DNA from: Pedococcus bigeumensis
Lineage (GTDB): Bacteria; Actinomycetota; Actinomycetes; Actinomycetales; Dermatophilaceae
Direction: 5' to 3'
NCBI RefSeq assembly: GCF_006438965.1
Contig: NZ_RCZM01000009.1
Coordinates: 25,533 to 89,532 of the forward strand
Length of the DNA: 64,000 bases
Translations under genes and position numbers: made by a program
The notes under the pieces: model-generated
The model's input: only the letters and a program-made list of their open reading frames with translations
Databases searched by the model: none
Told to the model about the DNA's origin: nothing
Shown here: positions 8,847 to 16,740 of the stretch, piece after piece
Layout: every line of letters starts with the position of its first letter
Position numbering within the stretch: the first letter of the stretch is position 1

Positions 8847-10511
8847 GTGTCGCCTGTGTCCAAGAAGGCTGCGAGCCCCGCACCGTCTCTTCCCCCAGAG
8901 TTCTCCCACCCCGCACTGCAGAAGCTGCTCAAGCAGGGCCGCACCAACGGCTCGGTTGACAGCGGTCAGCTGCGTGACGCCCTGGAGGGGGCCGAGATCG
9001 CACCCAAGCGGATGAAGGCCGTGCTGCGGTCCCTGGACGAGCAGGGCATCCACGTGACCCTCGACCCGGCGACCGCCACGCGTGCGGTGGCTGCGACCAG
9101 CACCCGGAAGAAGACTGCGACGGCACCGGCCAAGAAGGCTGCCGCCAAGACGGCTTCGCCTGCGGCCAAGCCCGCCGCAAAGGCTGCGGCACCCAAGGCC
9201 GAAGCCCCGAAGGCCGACGACAAGCCGGCGGCGAAGACGGCCACCAAGGCAGCCGCGACCAAGCCTGTGGCCACCAAGGCCGCGCCCGCCAAGGCGACCA
9301 CGACCAAGAAGGCCGCAGCGGCAGCCGCGGGCGAGGCAGCGCCGGCCACCAAGAAGGCCGCGACCACGAAGAAGGCCGCTGCCAAGACGGCCGCCAACGG
9401 TGCCGCAGCCGATGGTGACGCCGCCGACAGCGACGCCCCCGCGGCAGAGCCCACCGACGTCGTGGTGGGGGAGCTCGAGGACGTCGTCATCGACGACGAG
9501 GACACGGACGACAAGAAGGACGAGGAGTCCGAGGGCGCGGGCTTCGTCCTGCGCGACGATGACGAGGACGACGCCCCGGTCCAGCAGGTCGTCACCGCCG
9601 GTGCCACGGCTGACCCGGTCAAGGACTACCTCAAGCAGATCGGCAAGGTCGCCCTGCTCAACGCCGAGCAGGAGGTCGAGCTCGCGAAGCGCATCGAGGC
9701 CGGCCTGTTCGCCGAGGAGCGGCTGAACTCCGGCGACAAGATCGAGATGAAGCTCAAGCGCGAGCTGTGGTGGATCGCCCAGGACGGCAAGAAGGCCAAG
9801 AACCACTTGCTCGAGGCCAACCTGCGCCTCGTGGTCTCGCTGGCCAAGCGCTACACCGGTCGCGGCATGTTGTTCCTGGACCTGATCCAGGAGGGCAACC
9901 TCGGTCTGATCCGTGCGGTCGAGAAGTTCGACTACACCAAGGGCTACAAGTTCTCGACGTACGCGACGTGGTGGATCCGCCAGGCGATCACCCGCGCCAT
10001 GGCCGACCAGGCCCGCACCATCCGGATCCCGGTGCACATGGTCGAGGTCATCAACAAGCTGGCCCGCGTGCAGCGCCAGATGCTCCAGGACCTCGGGCGC
10101 GAGCCCACCCCGGAGGAGCTCGCCAAGGAGCTCGACATGACCCCTGAGAAGGTCGTCGAGGTCCAGAAGTACGGTCGCGAGCCCATCTCCCTGCACACGC
10201 CCCTCGGCGAGGACGGCGACAGCGAGTTCGGTGACCTCATCGAGGACTCCGAGGCAGTCGTGCCGGCCGACGCGGTCAGCTTCACGCTCCTGCAGGAGCA
10301 GCTGCACTCGGTCCTCGACACGCTCTCCGAGCGCGAGGCCGGTGTGGTCTCGATGCGGTTCGGCCTCACCGACGGCCAGCCGAAGACGCTCGACGAGATC
10401 GGCAAGGTCTACGGCGTGACCCGCGAGCGGATCCGCCAGATCGAGTCCAAGACGATGAGCAAGCTGCGCCACCCGAGTCGGTCCCAGGTGCTGCGCGACT
10501 ATCTCGACTGA
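8847..10511 (+). CDS. sigA: Primary RNA polymerase sigma factor (SigA/HrdB/RpoD)
   Basis: 554-residue housekeeping sigma factor. Residues about 15-70 form region 1.1, followed by a low-complexity Lys/Ala/Thr/Pro linker (about 85-190) and an acidic patch ([16 protein letters not shown]). Region 1.2 begins at [17 protein letters not shown] (about 256), region 2 holds [20 protein letters not shown] and [20 protein letters not shown], and region 4 the recognition helix [19 protein letters not shown]. The GTG at 8847 follows GAAAGG; a second GTG lies three codons in. The last codons (for DYLD-stop) are shared with a copy at 20921-20940 and form the left att site of an integrated element, so the present 3' end is probably element-derived with the protein sequence preserved. 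Confidence 0.95.
   Translation: MSPVSKKAASPAPSLPPEFSHPALQKLLKQGRTNGSVDSGQLRDALEGAEIAPKRMKAVLRSLDEQGIHVTLDPATATRAVAATSTRKKTATAPAKKAAAKTASPAAKPAAKAAAPKAEAPKADDKPAAKTATKAAATKPVATKAAPAKATTTKKAAAAAAGEAAPATKKAATTKKAAAKTAANGAAADGDAADSDAPAAEPTDVVVGELEDVVIDDEDTDDKKDEESEGAGFVLRDDDEDDAPVQQVVTAGATADPVKDYLKQIGKVALLNAEQEVELAKRIEAGLFAEERLNSGDKIEMKLKRELWWIAQDGKKAKNHLLEANLRLVVSLAKRYTGRGMLFLDLIQEGNLGLIRAVEKFDYTKGYKFSTYATWWIRQAITRAMADQARTIRIPVHMVEVINKLARVQRQMLQDLGREPTPEELAKELDMTPEKVVEVQKYGREPISLHTPLGEDGDSEFGDLIEDSEAVVPADAVSFTLLQEQLHSVLDTLSEREAGVVSMRFGLTDGQPKTLDEIGKVYGVTRERIRQIESKTMSKLRHPSRSQVLRDYLD
10492..10511 (+). other. attL: attachment site in the sigA 3' end
   Basis: The last 20 bp of sigA (TGCGCGACTA then TCTCGACTGA) recur at 20921-20940 with 2 mismatches, both at codon third positions (TAT/TAC, CTC/CTG). 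The first 10 bp are identical and are the likely crossover region. The integrase gene starts 105 bp downstream. Confidence 0.8.
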
Positions 10512-10586
10512 GACTCAGACGGTCAGGTCGGCGTTTCCGCAGGTCATTGCCCTGTAGAGGCTCTGACAGGCGACACGCTACACCCG

Positions 10587-10598
10587 CACAGCGCTCTT
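10587..10598 (+). repeat. 12-bp end repeat (left copy), possible integrase arm site
   Basis: CACAGCGCTCTT occurs here and at 20860-20871, near both ends of the element. A related CTYAGTCCAG(G)ATAT block lies beside each copy (10596 and 20838). Tyrosine integrases bind arm-type repeats flanking the core site, which fits this placement (inference). Confidence 0.5.
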
Positions 10599-10615
10599 AG
10601 TCCAGATATCAGGCT

Positions 10616-11551
10616 ATGCTGCGTGTCGTGGCGAAGAAACCTGCTCAGCCGGACCTGCGGATGCTGCTGCCCTCGTGGCTCTTGTCGTTGCGCGCCGACC
10701 GCAAGAGTGAGCAGACCATCAAGACGTACTCCGAGGGCGTGCGGTTCTACCTCACATGGTGCCAGGACAACGACGCGCCACCGCTCGAGCGCGCTAGCAT
10801 CCGCGGATGGATCGCGGCGCTGCTCGACGGCGGCAACCAACCCGCGACGGCACGCGCCCGCCAGTTGGCGGTGCGACGGTTCACGTCATGGCTGGCCGAG
10901 GAGGGCGAGATCCCGGCTGACCCATTCGTGGGCATCAAGGCGCCCAAGCTCGACACGAAGGTGATCGAGCCCCTGACGGAGGACGAGCTGAAGGCCTTGC
11001 TCAAGGCGTGTGTGCCACCCAAGGGCGCGACGCCGGCCGAGGCCATGCGCCACCGCAGGGACGAGGCCATGCTGCGGCTGATGCTCGAAACCGGCGCGAG
11101 AGCCGGTGAGGTGGTCGCCATCGAGCGCGACGACATCGACGCCACTGCCGGTACGGCCATCATCCGCAAAGGCAAGGGCGGCAAAGGCCGCGTGGTCCCG
11201 TTCGGACCACACACCGCCCTGGCGCTGGACCGCTACATGCGGCTGCGCACCCACCATCGCCTCGCAGACAGCCCCGCACTGTGGCTAGGGGATCGTGGCA
11301 AGGGATTCAGCTACGACGCACTGCACAAGGCGCTGGGGGAGCGCGCCGCCGCCGCCGGGATCGTTGGCTTCCACCCGCACAAGATGCGCCACACCGCGGC
11401 TCACCGTTGGCTCGCCGCTGGCGGTTCCGAAGGTGGGCTGATGGCCGTAGCGGGCTGGACCCGACCCGACATGCTGATGCGCTACACCAAGGCCCAGGCG
11501 TCCGCCCGTGCTGCGGAGGAAGCCCGAGGGCTCAACCTAGGCGAGATCTAA
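10616..11551 (+). CDS. int: Tyrosine recombinase / integrase
   Basis: 311-residue tyrosine recombinase that should integrate and excise the element. Residues 1-100 form a SAM-like core-binding domain (SEQTIKTYSEGVRFYLTWCQ). The catalytic residues are readable: Arg162 in TGARAGEV, Lys in GKGGKGRVVP, H255-x-x-R258 in HKMRH, Trp281 in GWTRPD replacing the second His as in many family members, and Tyr290 in MRYTKA. The start is ATG 10616 or GTG 10628; a TATGCT box at 10613 would give an almost leaderless message from the GTG. It lies 105 bp from sigA on the same strand with no hairpin terminator between, so read-through from sigA is possible. There is no N-terminal arm-binding domain of obvious lambda type. 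Confidence 0.93.
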   Translation: MLRVVAKKPAQPDLRMLLPSWLLSLRADRKSEQTIKTYSEGVRFYLTWCQDNDAPPLERASIRGWIAALLDGGNQPATARARQLAVRRFTSWLAEEGEIPADPFVGIKAPKLDTKVIEPLTEDELKALLKACVPPKGATPAEAMRHRRDEAMLRLMLETGARAGEVVAIERDDIDATAGTAIIRKGKGGKGRVVPFGPHTALALDRYMRLRTHHRLADSPALWLGDRGKGFSYDALHKALGERAAAAGIVGFHPHKMRHTAAHRWLAAGGSEGGLMAVAGWTRPDMLMRYTKAQASARAAEEARGLNLGEI

Positions 11552-11580
11552 TAGTTATCTCAATATGTGAGATTGCTATT
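11550..11580. repeat. Two-part inverted repeat just after int
   Basis: AATAG-TT-ATCTCA-ATATG-TGAGAT-TG-CTATT is a 31-bp interrupted palindrome overlapping the int stop codon. Its AT-richness contrasts with the surroundings. It may be a terminator for int or an operator or accessory-factor site; no T tract follows. Confidence 0.55.
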
Positions 11581-11871
11581 GACTTCGGCGTAAACGGGTT
11601 GCGCTGTGCTTCGGACCATGGCAGAGTCGCAACCAACACCCGCAGAGTTCCATGGGTGAGATTTAACTCGCTAGGCGCGAGGTGTGACTCAGGCCCAGGT
11701 GGCCGTTGGAAGCGCTCGATGCCGAACGACTGTGGGAGTTCGCCCAGGCGGTGAGTCCCTAGCCCGGCCCAGGAGGCCGTGAGGGCAAGTCGAGCGTGAT
11801 CCGTAGGCCACTCGCCTCCGGTCACAGGCTCCTTGCCCGGATGACCAGAGGTCAATGAACCCGAGGTCACC
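11581..11871. other. Intergenic region after int with a possible gene remnant
   Basis: About 290 bp without a convincing gene. Around 11682-11757 two overlapping frames read VTQAQVAV and then, one base shifted, EALDAERLWEFAQAVSP followed by a stop; together they look like the remains of a roughly 25-residue peptide broken by a single base. Nothing else was recognised. The promoter for the following rightward genes must be here. Confidence 0.35.
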
Positions 11872-12165
11872 ATGACTGAATCTGAGCGCAAGCTCCGTTC
11901 GCAGATCGCCGCCCACGAGTCTTGGGCACAGACCCCCAACCGCACCGCGCGCACCGCCAACGCGCGTGCCGGCCTTGACGCCAAGTTCCTCGCTCAGGCA
12001 GACGGCGACCCCATCGCCGCTGAACACCTGCGCAAGGCGCACTACCAGAGGCTCGCCCTGAAGAGCGCCATCTCGCGCCGCAAGTCCCGCGAGCTGACCG
12101 AGACCGCCGAGGCTGCCGAGGCAGAGCTGGACGAGCTCGGGGAGGCTGCGAATGATGCTGCCTGA
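11872..12165 (+). CDS. Small helical protein of a family seen in actinobacterial mobile elements
   Basis: 97 residues beginning MTESERKLRSQIAAHESWAQ, rich in Arg/Ala/Glu and predicted fully helical, ending in a coiled-coil-like LTETAEAAEAELDELGE. Proteins starting SER-LRxRIAAHxSWA...RTARTxxAR are common next to replication genes of actinobacterial plasmids, ICEs and prophages; this is recognised by pattern, with no known function. It begins the rightward gene run and overlaps the next frame by 14 bases. The basic surface and location just before the helicase make a nucleic-acid role plausible, but that is only a guess. Confidence 0.7.
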   Translation: MTESERKLRSQIAAHESWAQTPNRTARTANARAGLDAKFLAQADGDPIAAEHLRKAHYQRLALKSAISRRKSRELTETAEAAEAELDELGEAANDAA

Positions 12166-12460
12166 CAGGTCCACCTGCTCGTTGGGCAACGAAATCCGCC
12201 CCAACCCGAAGGCTGAGGCGGACCCAAAGACGTTTGGCGGCGTCGATCCCATTCTAGCCGAGGATCACCGTCTCTGGATTGGCGGCTATGACGCGGGTTA
12301 TGCCGCGGGCCGTCAGGACGCCTCCGTGGATCTCGCGTGCGGGTGGTTGCACGCCGAGGCCCGACGCTGGACCGATCAGGCTGTGACGCTGGCCGAGGCG
12401 AACCACGGTAAGGGCTGGTCGGACGAGATCCGCGCCCAGGCAGAGGGGGTGGCCGCGTGA
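12152..12460 (+). CDS. Hypothetical protein upstream of the helicase
   Basis: 102 residues, not recognised. The N-terminal 40 residues are Pro/Asn/Lys-rich and could be spurious. The part after residue 40 (LWIGGYDAGYAAGRQDA then VDLACGWLHAEARRW) is regular and probably helical, so a start other than ATG 12152 or 12155 is possible, though no better one is seen. It overlaps both neighbours: 14 bases with the gene before and 4 bases (GTGA) with the helicase after, so it is likely co-translated with the replication module. Confidence 0.6.
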   Translation: MMLPDRSTCSLGNEIRPNPKAEADPKTFGGVDPILAEDHRLWIGGYDAGYAAGRQDASVDLACGWLHAEARRWTDQAVTLAEANHGKGWSDEIRAQAEGVAA

Positions 12461-13914
12461 GCGACGACCTGCACCCGGAGTTCAAACGGATGCTCGGCAT
12501 AGACGAGCCCACACCCGAGTACGCGCCCGCCGACGACCTCGAGCCGATGGCCGACTACGGCGACTCCCACGCACACGAAGGCGAGCAGCACCGCGGGCAA
12601 CTGCGCATGGCCTACCGACTGGCGGCCTGCTACACCGACCGACTCTTGCACGTTGCCAATGTCGGGTGGCACGTCTGGGATGGACATCGCTGGACCGTGG
12701 ACGAACGCGGCGAGGCAGCCAAGGCCGTGTTCGACACCCTGCGTCAAGCGCTCGCTGAGGCCGTCGACCTTCCCGGCAAGGAACGCGACCACCTCTATAG
12801 CGACGTGCGCAGGTGCGAGACAGCCGCAGGCGTTGACGGGGTGCTCAGGCTCGCCTCAGCCCTTGACGCATTCGCCGCCATCGTTGGCGACCTGGACGCA
12901 GATCCGTACCTGTTGAACACCCTCAGCGGCACGCTCGACCTGCGCACGCTCGACCTGCGCCCACATCGGCCGGCCGACCGGCTCACGAAGGTGTGCGGCA
13001 CCGGATACGACGCAGGTGCAGAGGCGCCCACATGGGAGACGTTCCTCGCAGACGCGCTGCCAGACGCGGAGGTGCGCGACTTCCTCCGTCGCATGGTGGG
13101 GCTCTCGCTGGTTGGCAAGGTGGTCGAGCATGTTCTGCCGATCCTCACCGGCACCGGCCGCAACGGCAAGGGGACGATGGTTCGCACCCTCGCGGCTGCC
13201 ATCGGGGACTACGCCATCGAGGCCGAGCCGGAGCTCTTCCTGGCCCGTGACCGAGCCCACCCGACTGGACAGCTCGACCTTCGAGGCGTCCGACTGGCGA
13301 CCTGTCAGGAGACCGACGAGGGCAAGCGGCTGGCCGTGGCGACCGTGAAGCGGCTCACCGGAGGCGACACGATCCGAGCGCGAGCGATGCGTCAGGACTT
13401 CGTGGAATTCGAGCCCTCCCATCTTCCCGTGATGATCACGAACCACCTTCCACGGGTGCCCGCGGACGATCCCGCCCTGTGGGCGCGTCTACTGGTCGTG
13501 CCCTTCGACGTGTCATTCATCGGACGCGAGGACACCGGACTAGGCGACAGGCTCGCTCTTGAGCTGCCCGGAATCCTTGCGTGGGCCGTGCGCGGCTATG
13601 GCGAGTACGTCGAGCGCCGGCTCGACCCGCCGCAGGCCGTGAAGGTGGCAACCGAGCAGTACCAGGTGAGCGCCGACGCGCTGGCCCAGTTCATCGAGGA
13701 AGTCTGCTACGTCAACCCCTACGTGTTCGCCCGAGCCTCCGAGTTGTTCGCCGAATGGCAGGCGTGGTGCCGCGTCAACAGCGAGGAACCGGGCAACACG
13801 CGCCGATTCAAGGAGTCGATGGAAACGCGCGGCCATCAGTCACGGAAGACCAACAGCGGCAACGTCTTCCAAGGGCTCGAGGTCGTCAAGGAGGCCGTCG
13901 ATGAGCGCTACTGA
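12457..13914 (+). CDS. Phage/plasmid primase-helicase, P4/D5 family (SF3 helicase)
   Basis: 485-residue replication protein. Residues about 60-190 match the D5 N-terminal type domain (LHVANVGWHVWDGHRWTVDE; NTLSGTLDLRT). The SF3 ATPase core follows: Walker A GTGRNGKGT with Lys238, Walker B-like LATCQETDEGKRLAVATVK, and sensor-type MITNHLPRVPADDPALWARL. The C-terminus (ELFAEWQAWCRVNSEEPGNT) is a winged-helix-like DNA-binding end common in these proteins. No TOPRIM or AEP primase domain precedes it, so it is a helicase/initiator form. It presumably unwinds the element's own origin after excision; the large inverted repeat directly downstream is a candidate. GTG start overlaps the previous stop. 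Confidence 0.88.
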   Translation: MSDDLHPEFKRMLGIDEPTPEYAPADDLEPMADYGDSHAHEGEQHRGQLRMAYRLAACYTDRLLHVANVGWHVWDGHRWTVDERGEAAKAVFDTLRQALAEAVDLPGKERDHLYSDVRRCETAAGVDGVLRLASALDAFAAIVGDLDADPYLLNTLSGTLDLRTLDLRPHRPADRLTKVCGTGYDAGAEAPTWETFLADALPDAEVRDFLRRMVGLSLVGKVVEHVLPILTGTGRNGKGTMVRTLAAAIGDYAIEAEPELFLARDRAHPTGQLDLRGVRLATCQETDEGKRLAVATVKRLTGGDTIRARAMRQDFVEFEPSHLPVMITNHLPRVPADDPALWARLLVVPFDVSFIGREDTGLGDRLALELPGILAWAVRGYGEYVERRLDPPQAVKVATEQYQVSADALAQFIEEVCYVNPYVFARASELFAEWQAWCRVNSEEPGNTRRFKESMETRGHQSRKTNSGNVFQGLEVVKEAVDERY

Positions 13915-13921
13915 GCACAGA

Positions 13922-14004
13922 AGTGGAGGAAGTGGAGGGTTACTGCATTCATCCCGAACACATACACATAGGGAGTTTGCCGAGAACCCTCCACCGCCTC
14001 CACT
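13922..14004. repeat. 20-bp inverted repeat downstream of the helicase (candidate origin or regulator)
   Basis: AGTGGAGGAAGTGGAGGGTT (13922-13941) is matched by its inverse at 13985-14004 (18 of 20 bp), around a 43-base AT-richer centre. Each arm also contains two copies of GTGGAGG. This double symmetry right after a P4-type helicase gene suggests an origin or iteron-like site; a transcriptional hairpin is the alternative. Confidence 0.6.
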
Positions 14005-14025
14005 CACACGCCGTGAGGTGTCCCG

Positions 14026-14205
14026 ATGAGCCCCCGACTGGACCGCTACGGCGATCCCATCGAGGACGACGACGAGCAGCCGGTGGCCGCTGACCTGTGC
14101 CGCGAGGCTCTCGCCAGGGCTAATGAGGCACGGAGATGCCCAGTCTGCTCAGGGCACCTCAAGCCCGGTTGGCTCGTCCACCCGAGCTGCAGGAGTGCCG
14201 CGTGA
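14026..14205 (+). CDS. Small zinc-ribbon protein
   Basis: 59 residues starting MSPRLDRYGDPIEDDDEQPV from an ATG at 14026. The second half reads CPVCSGHLKPGWLVHPSC, giving a Cys-x2-Cys ... His-x2-Cys set that could bind one zinc ion. It is translated immediately after the inverted repeat and overlaps the next gene by GTGA. Small zinc-binding proteins like this are frequent in actinophage replication regions. The role is unknown. Confidence 0.65.
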   Translation: MSPRLDRYGDPIEDDDEQPVAADLCREALARANEARRCPVCSGHLKPGWLVHPSCRSAA

Positions 14206-14459
14206 ACGCCGCCGCCGCCGCCGAACGTCTGACAGCAGCCCTGGCAGACCTCGAAGACAAGGGCATCCGCTGGCCATGCAAAGGCCGACCGGAGTGGACG
14301 AGTGAGTCCGCCGAGGACCGCGAGTACGCCGCGGCCGGTTGCCGATTCTGTCCCGTGTTCGACCTGTGCGCCGCGATGGCAGACGAGACCAAGCCCACCG
14401 CCTGCGTTTACGCCGGCGTCGACCGAACCCCCAAAACCCGTACCAAGAAAGCGAGCTGA
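14202..14459 (+). CDS. WhiB-like iron-sulfur transcription regulator
   Basis: 85 residues from a GTG at 14202 that overlaps the previous stop. The cysteine spacing is that of WhiB proteins: an early Cys in RWPCKGRPEW, then CRFCPVFDLC (Cys-x2-Cys-x5-Cys), the CPV core being the WhiB hallmark. The usual Gly-Val-Trp-Gly-Gly turn is replaced by CVYAGVDR, and the tail TRTKKAS is short and basic. WhiB-like proteins carry a 4Fe-4S cluster and bind sigma region 4; phage-borne versions can alter host transcription (TM4 WhiBTM4 is a known case). In an element inserted in sigA this is suggestive, but a direct link is inference. Confidence 0.75.
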   Translation: MNAAAAAERLTAALADLEDKGIRWPCKGRPEWTSESAEDREYAAAGCRFCPVFDLCAAMADETKPTACVYAGVDRTPKTRTKKAS

Positions 14460-14461
14460 AC

Positions 14462-14653
14462 ATGATCACCAAGAGCGAACGCCGCAGAGTGAGCAAGGCT
14501 GCAGATTGCCTCCTCGCACTCGCCATCCGCGACGCCGAGAATCTGAACCGGCGCAAGATGGCCGGCGAGGACGTAGCTGCCGAAGCCGTCGACCTGCTGC
14601 CCATTCTGGCGATTGTCGGGCGGATGCAGGACATTGCCGAGGGAGGCGCCTGA
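14462..14653 (+). CDS. Hypothetical small helical protein
   Basis: 63 residues, MITKSERRRVSKAADCLLAL then AIRDAENLNRRKMAGED, all helical with a basic first turn. It is not recognised. The ATG at 14462 lies two bases after the WhiB-like stop and its own stop overlaps the next start (TGATG), so it sits in the same translationally coupled run. Confidence 0.6.
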   Translation: MITKSERRRVSKAADCLLALAIRDAENLNRRKMAGEDVAAEAVDLLPILAIVGRMQDIAEGGA

Positions 14654-15342
14654 TGGCCGCGCTGCCAGAGCCGTACAGAACCCTCTCGGCGACGATCGAG
14701 GAGATAAGGCGCGTTCAGAAAGGGCTCATCAACCGCTCGCCGTTCGCCTTCACCGGCATGCACACGACCGGCCACAACGGAATGGAATCTGACGACTTCG
14801 ACGGCGACCTTGATGCCGGCGACGCCGGCACCAAGGGCTGGTCGTTGAACAGCGCCCGCGCTGCCATCGGTGAGCTGTTCCTGCGCCCAGGGAGCATCAC
14901 AAACGATTCGCTGTTGCAGCCGGTCGTGCCCGGTGTCGTCAATGCCGTCGACACTGCGTTTGCCCTCGTGGCTGCATCGTGGACGACCTTGGCAACGCAG
15001 AACGTCACCGTTCCGGCCGGCTGCACTCAACTGCTGGCGCACGTCACCGGAATGGTCTTCGTGGTCGACCCGAACACCACGGGTGGATCCAACGGGGCCG
15101 GGGCCGACGTCGTACAAGCCCGCGTCTGCGTGGGCGCCACCAACGGCCTCACGGCGGGCGTGTCTATCAGCGGCTCCAACGGTCAGACGTCCGTGTCCTG
15201 CTCGGTCGCCGCACTGCTCACGGGCCTAACTCCTGGCGGCACGGTGACCGTGAAGACGCAGGGCGCCACTGGATACCAGAACTTCGCCAGCAACGGTGCC
15301 AACCAAGCAAACGCCAGCGCCACGTTGGTGTGGCTGCGATGA
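14653..15342 (+). CDS. Phage tail-fibre/minor-tail-like protein
   Basis: 229 residues. The first 45 residues are helical (LSATIEEIRRVQKGLINRSP), then a short GMESDDFDGDL linker, a Gly-rich turn region and a C-terminal beta domain with WTTLATQNVTVPAGCTQLLA and a repeated Ser/Gly/Thr pattern (TAGVSISGSNGQTSVSCSVA). Phrases like VTVPAG..QLL and the ending ANASATLVWLR are typical of the receptor-binding end modules of actinophage tail proteins. No enzymatic motif is seen. It would be extracellular on a virion, not in the cell. In this element it has no baseplate or tape-measure partner, which is the puzzling point. Assignment rests on compositional and phrase similarity only. Confidence 0.6.
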   Translation: MAALPEPYRTLSATIEEIRRVQKGLINRSPFAFTGMHTTGHNGMESDDFDGDLDAGDAGTKGWSLNSARAAIGELFLRPGSITNDSLLQPVVPGVVNAVDTAFALVAASWTTLATQNVTVPAGCTQLLAHVTGMVFVVDPNTTGGSNGAGADVVQARVCVGATNGLTAGVSISGSNGQTSVSCSVAALLTGLTPGGTVTVKTQGATGYQNFASNGANQANASATLVWLR

Positions 15343-15353
15343 ACGGAGAACCC

Positions 15354-15680
15354 ATGAACACCGACCCGATTCAACTGCTAGGCGCCGACGATCTCGGACC
15401 TACTGGCTACTTCGGCCCAGACAGCGGCATCAAGCCCACGGAGCCCCGCAACGGCGCACAGGACCGCGTCAAGGCCGTCAAGGTTACCGACATACCCCAG
15501 CGCGATGCCGAGCCCGCTACGGTCGTTTCTGGGCTCACGCTCATGGCGTCCCCACCGATAAGCCTCGGGTGCGCGCGCCAGCCCTGCGGAGGCAGCCTCG
15601 AGAACGTCGACCCGCGCCACGTAGACAACCTCAAAGGCGTTTGGGTGTGCGACGAGCACCGCGGAGGCGATGCCGCATGA
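15354..15680 (+). CDS. Hypothetical protein between the tail-like genes
   Basis: 108 residues from the ATG at 15354, which has GGAGA seven bases upstream; an in-frame ATG at 15339 that overlaps the previous stop is equally possible and would add five residues. The body is polar and Pro-rich; the last third has CARQPCGGSLENVDPRHVDN ending WVCDEHRGGD, a set of Cys/His residues that may bind zinc. Not recognised. It overlaps the following tail-like gene by four bases. Confidence 0.6.
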   Translation: MNTDPIQLLGADDLGPTGYFGPDSGIKPTEPRNGAQDRVKAVKVTDIPQRDAEPATVVSGLTLMASPPISLGCARQPCGGSLENVDPRHVDNLKGVWVCDEHRGGDAA

Positions 15681-16450
15681 GCAGCAACTCATTCCTAGAC
15701 ACGGTGTTTGCCAGCAGCCGACGCCGAGTCCCCCGCGTTGGCCAAGTGATCTCCGTCAGTGACGGAATCGCCCTCGTGAACGCCAACGGCGGCGAGGTGC
15801 CCGCGTTCGTCACCGACCACACCGGCCTCGTGGCAGTCGGCAACATCGTCACCATCAGCCCGCTGGGCGAGACGTACGAGCTGACGTCGATCCGCTCCGG
15901 AGGCACGCCGGCCGGCCTCGTGCTGGGATCCAACCTGCTGCCCAACCCAGGGTTCGAGTACGGCCCCGCGGGCGCGCCGCCTGACAACTGGACCGAATAC
16001 ACCACGACCGCGAACGCAGTCCTCGTGTGGGACAACACCGCAGGCGAGTCCCTGGCCGGCTCAGCGCGCGCCCTCGTGACCATGACACCCGACGTCGTTC
16101 CGGTTGACCACACCACCGCCTCACGACCCGTCATGGTCGACGACGGCATCGACTACCAAGGCTCTGTGTGGCTCAAAGCAGTCGGCACCGCCACCGCGTG
16201 GGCGTGCGTGCTCAAGGTGCTCACAGCCCCGGACGCAGCCAAATGTGAACCCGGTGACCCCGCAGCGACAGAGACCACGCTCGCCACCGTCACTAGTCCC
16301 GGTGGCGCGTACCAGCTAGCCCTAGGCCCCATCACGGTCCCCGCCACCCACGGTTACGCCCGCCTGCTCCTGCAGACCACCGCAGACGCTGGCGCCGTCA
16401 TGGTCGTGTCGTGGGACGAGGCCGCGCTACAGCAGAAGGTGACCCCGTGA
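15677..16450 (+). CDS. Phage minor tail protein with OB-like and carbohydrate-binding-module-like domains
   Basis: 257 residues. Residues about 15-75 form a small beta-barrel phrase (VPRVGQVISVSDGIALVNA; VGNIVTISPLGETYELTSI) like the N-terminal domain of actinophage minor tail proteins that sit at the tail tip. After a linker, residues from about 85 read NLLPNPGFEYGPAGAPPDNW, the usual opening of a CBM4/9-type sugar-binding jelly-roll, followed by WDNTAGESLAGSARALVTMT and VWLKAVGTATAWACVL. Such modules bind cell-wall or surface glycans. The pairing with the gene at 14653 suggests a receptor-binding cassette. No N-terminal signal peptide is present, so it is not an ordinary secreted protein. 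Confidence 0.68.
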   Translation: MSSNSFLDTVFASSRRRVPRVGQVISVSDGIALVNANGGEVPAFVTDHTGLVAVGNIVTISPLGETYELTSIRSGGTPAGLVLGSNLLPNPGFEYGPAGAPPDNWTEYTTTANAVLVWDNTAGESLAGSARALVTMTPDVVPVDHTTASRPVMVDDGIDYQGSVWLKAVGTATAWACVLKVLTAPDAAKCEPGDPAATETTLATVTSPGGAYQLALGPITVPATHGYARLLLQTTADAGAVMVVSWDEAALQQKVTP

Positions 16451-16740
16451 GCAGCAGAGCCACCCACGCGCAAGTCACCTGCCGCGACTGCGACAAAACC
16501 GGTTGGGCGCACGTCGGGTTCACGGGTTGGCGTTGCTCTCTTCATAGGGACCGGACACCCGACGAACAGCCCCGGAAGCGCCCACAGGCCAACGATGACG
16601 GACCCCACGCAGGTAGCCCGTATAGGTGCCGAGCCCACCACGAAGTGCGTGTGGACCAGCGCGGCAGAGGGTGCGGGCTGTGCGCTCTCGAGCGCAACGC
16701 CCGCAAGGAACCCGAGCCTGATCGGTTGGAGATCCGATGA
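16447..16740 (+). CDS. Zinc-ribbon hypothetical protein
   Basis: 97 residues from a GTG at 16447 (GTGA overlap). Two potential metal sites: CRDCDKTGWAHVGFTGWRC near the start and CRAHHEVRVDQRGRGCGLC near the end. The linker is Pro/Arg/Asp-rich. Resembles small zinc proteins scattered through actinophage genomes. No function can be assigned; the charged linker suggests nucleic-acid or protein contact. Confidence 0.6.
   Translation: MSSRATHAQVTCRDCDKTGWAHVGFTGWRCSLHRDRTPDEQPRKRPQANDDGPHAGSPYRCRAHHEVRVDQRGRGCGLCALERNARKEPEPDRLEIR

Noticed and set aside
11682..11757. Possible 25-residue gene after int
   Set aside because: It needs a one-base frameshift and no start or homologue is recognised; noted only as a possible remnant.
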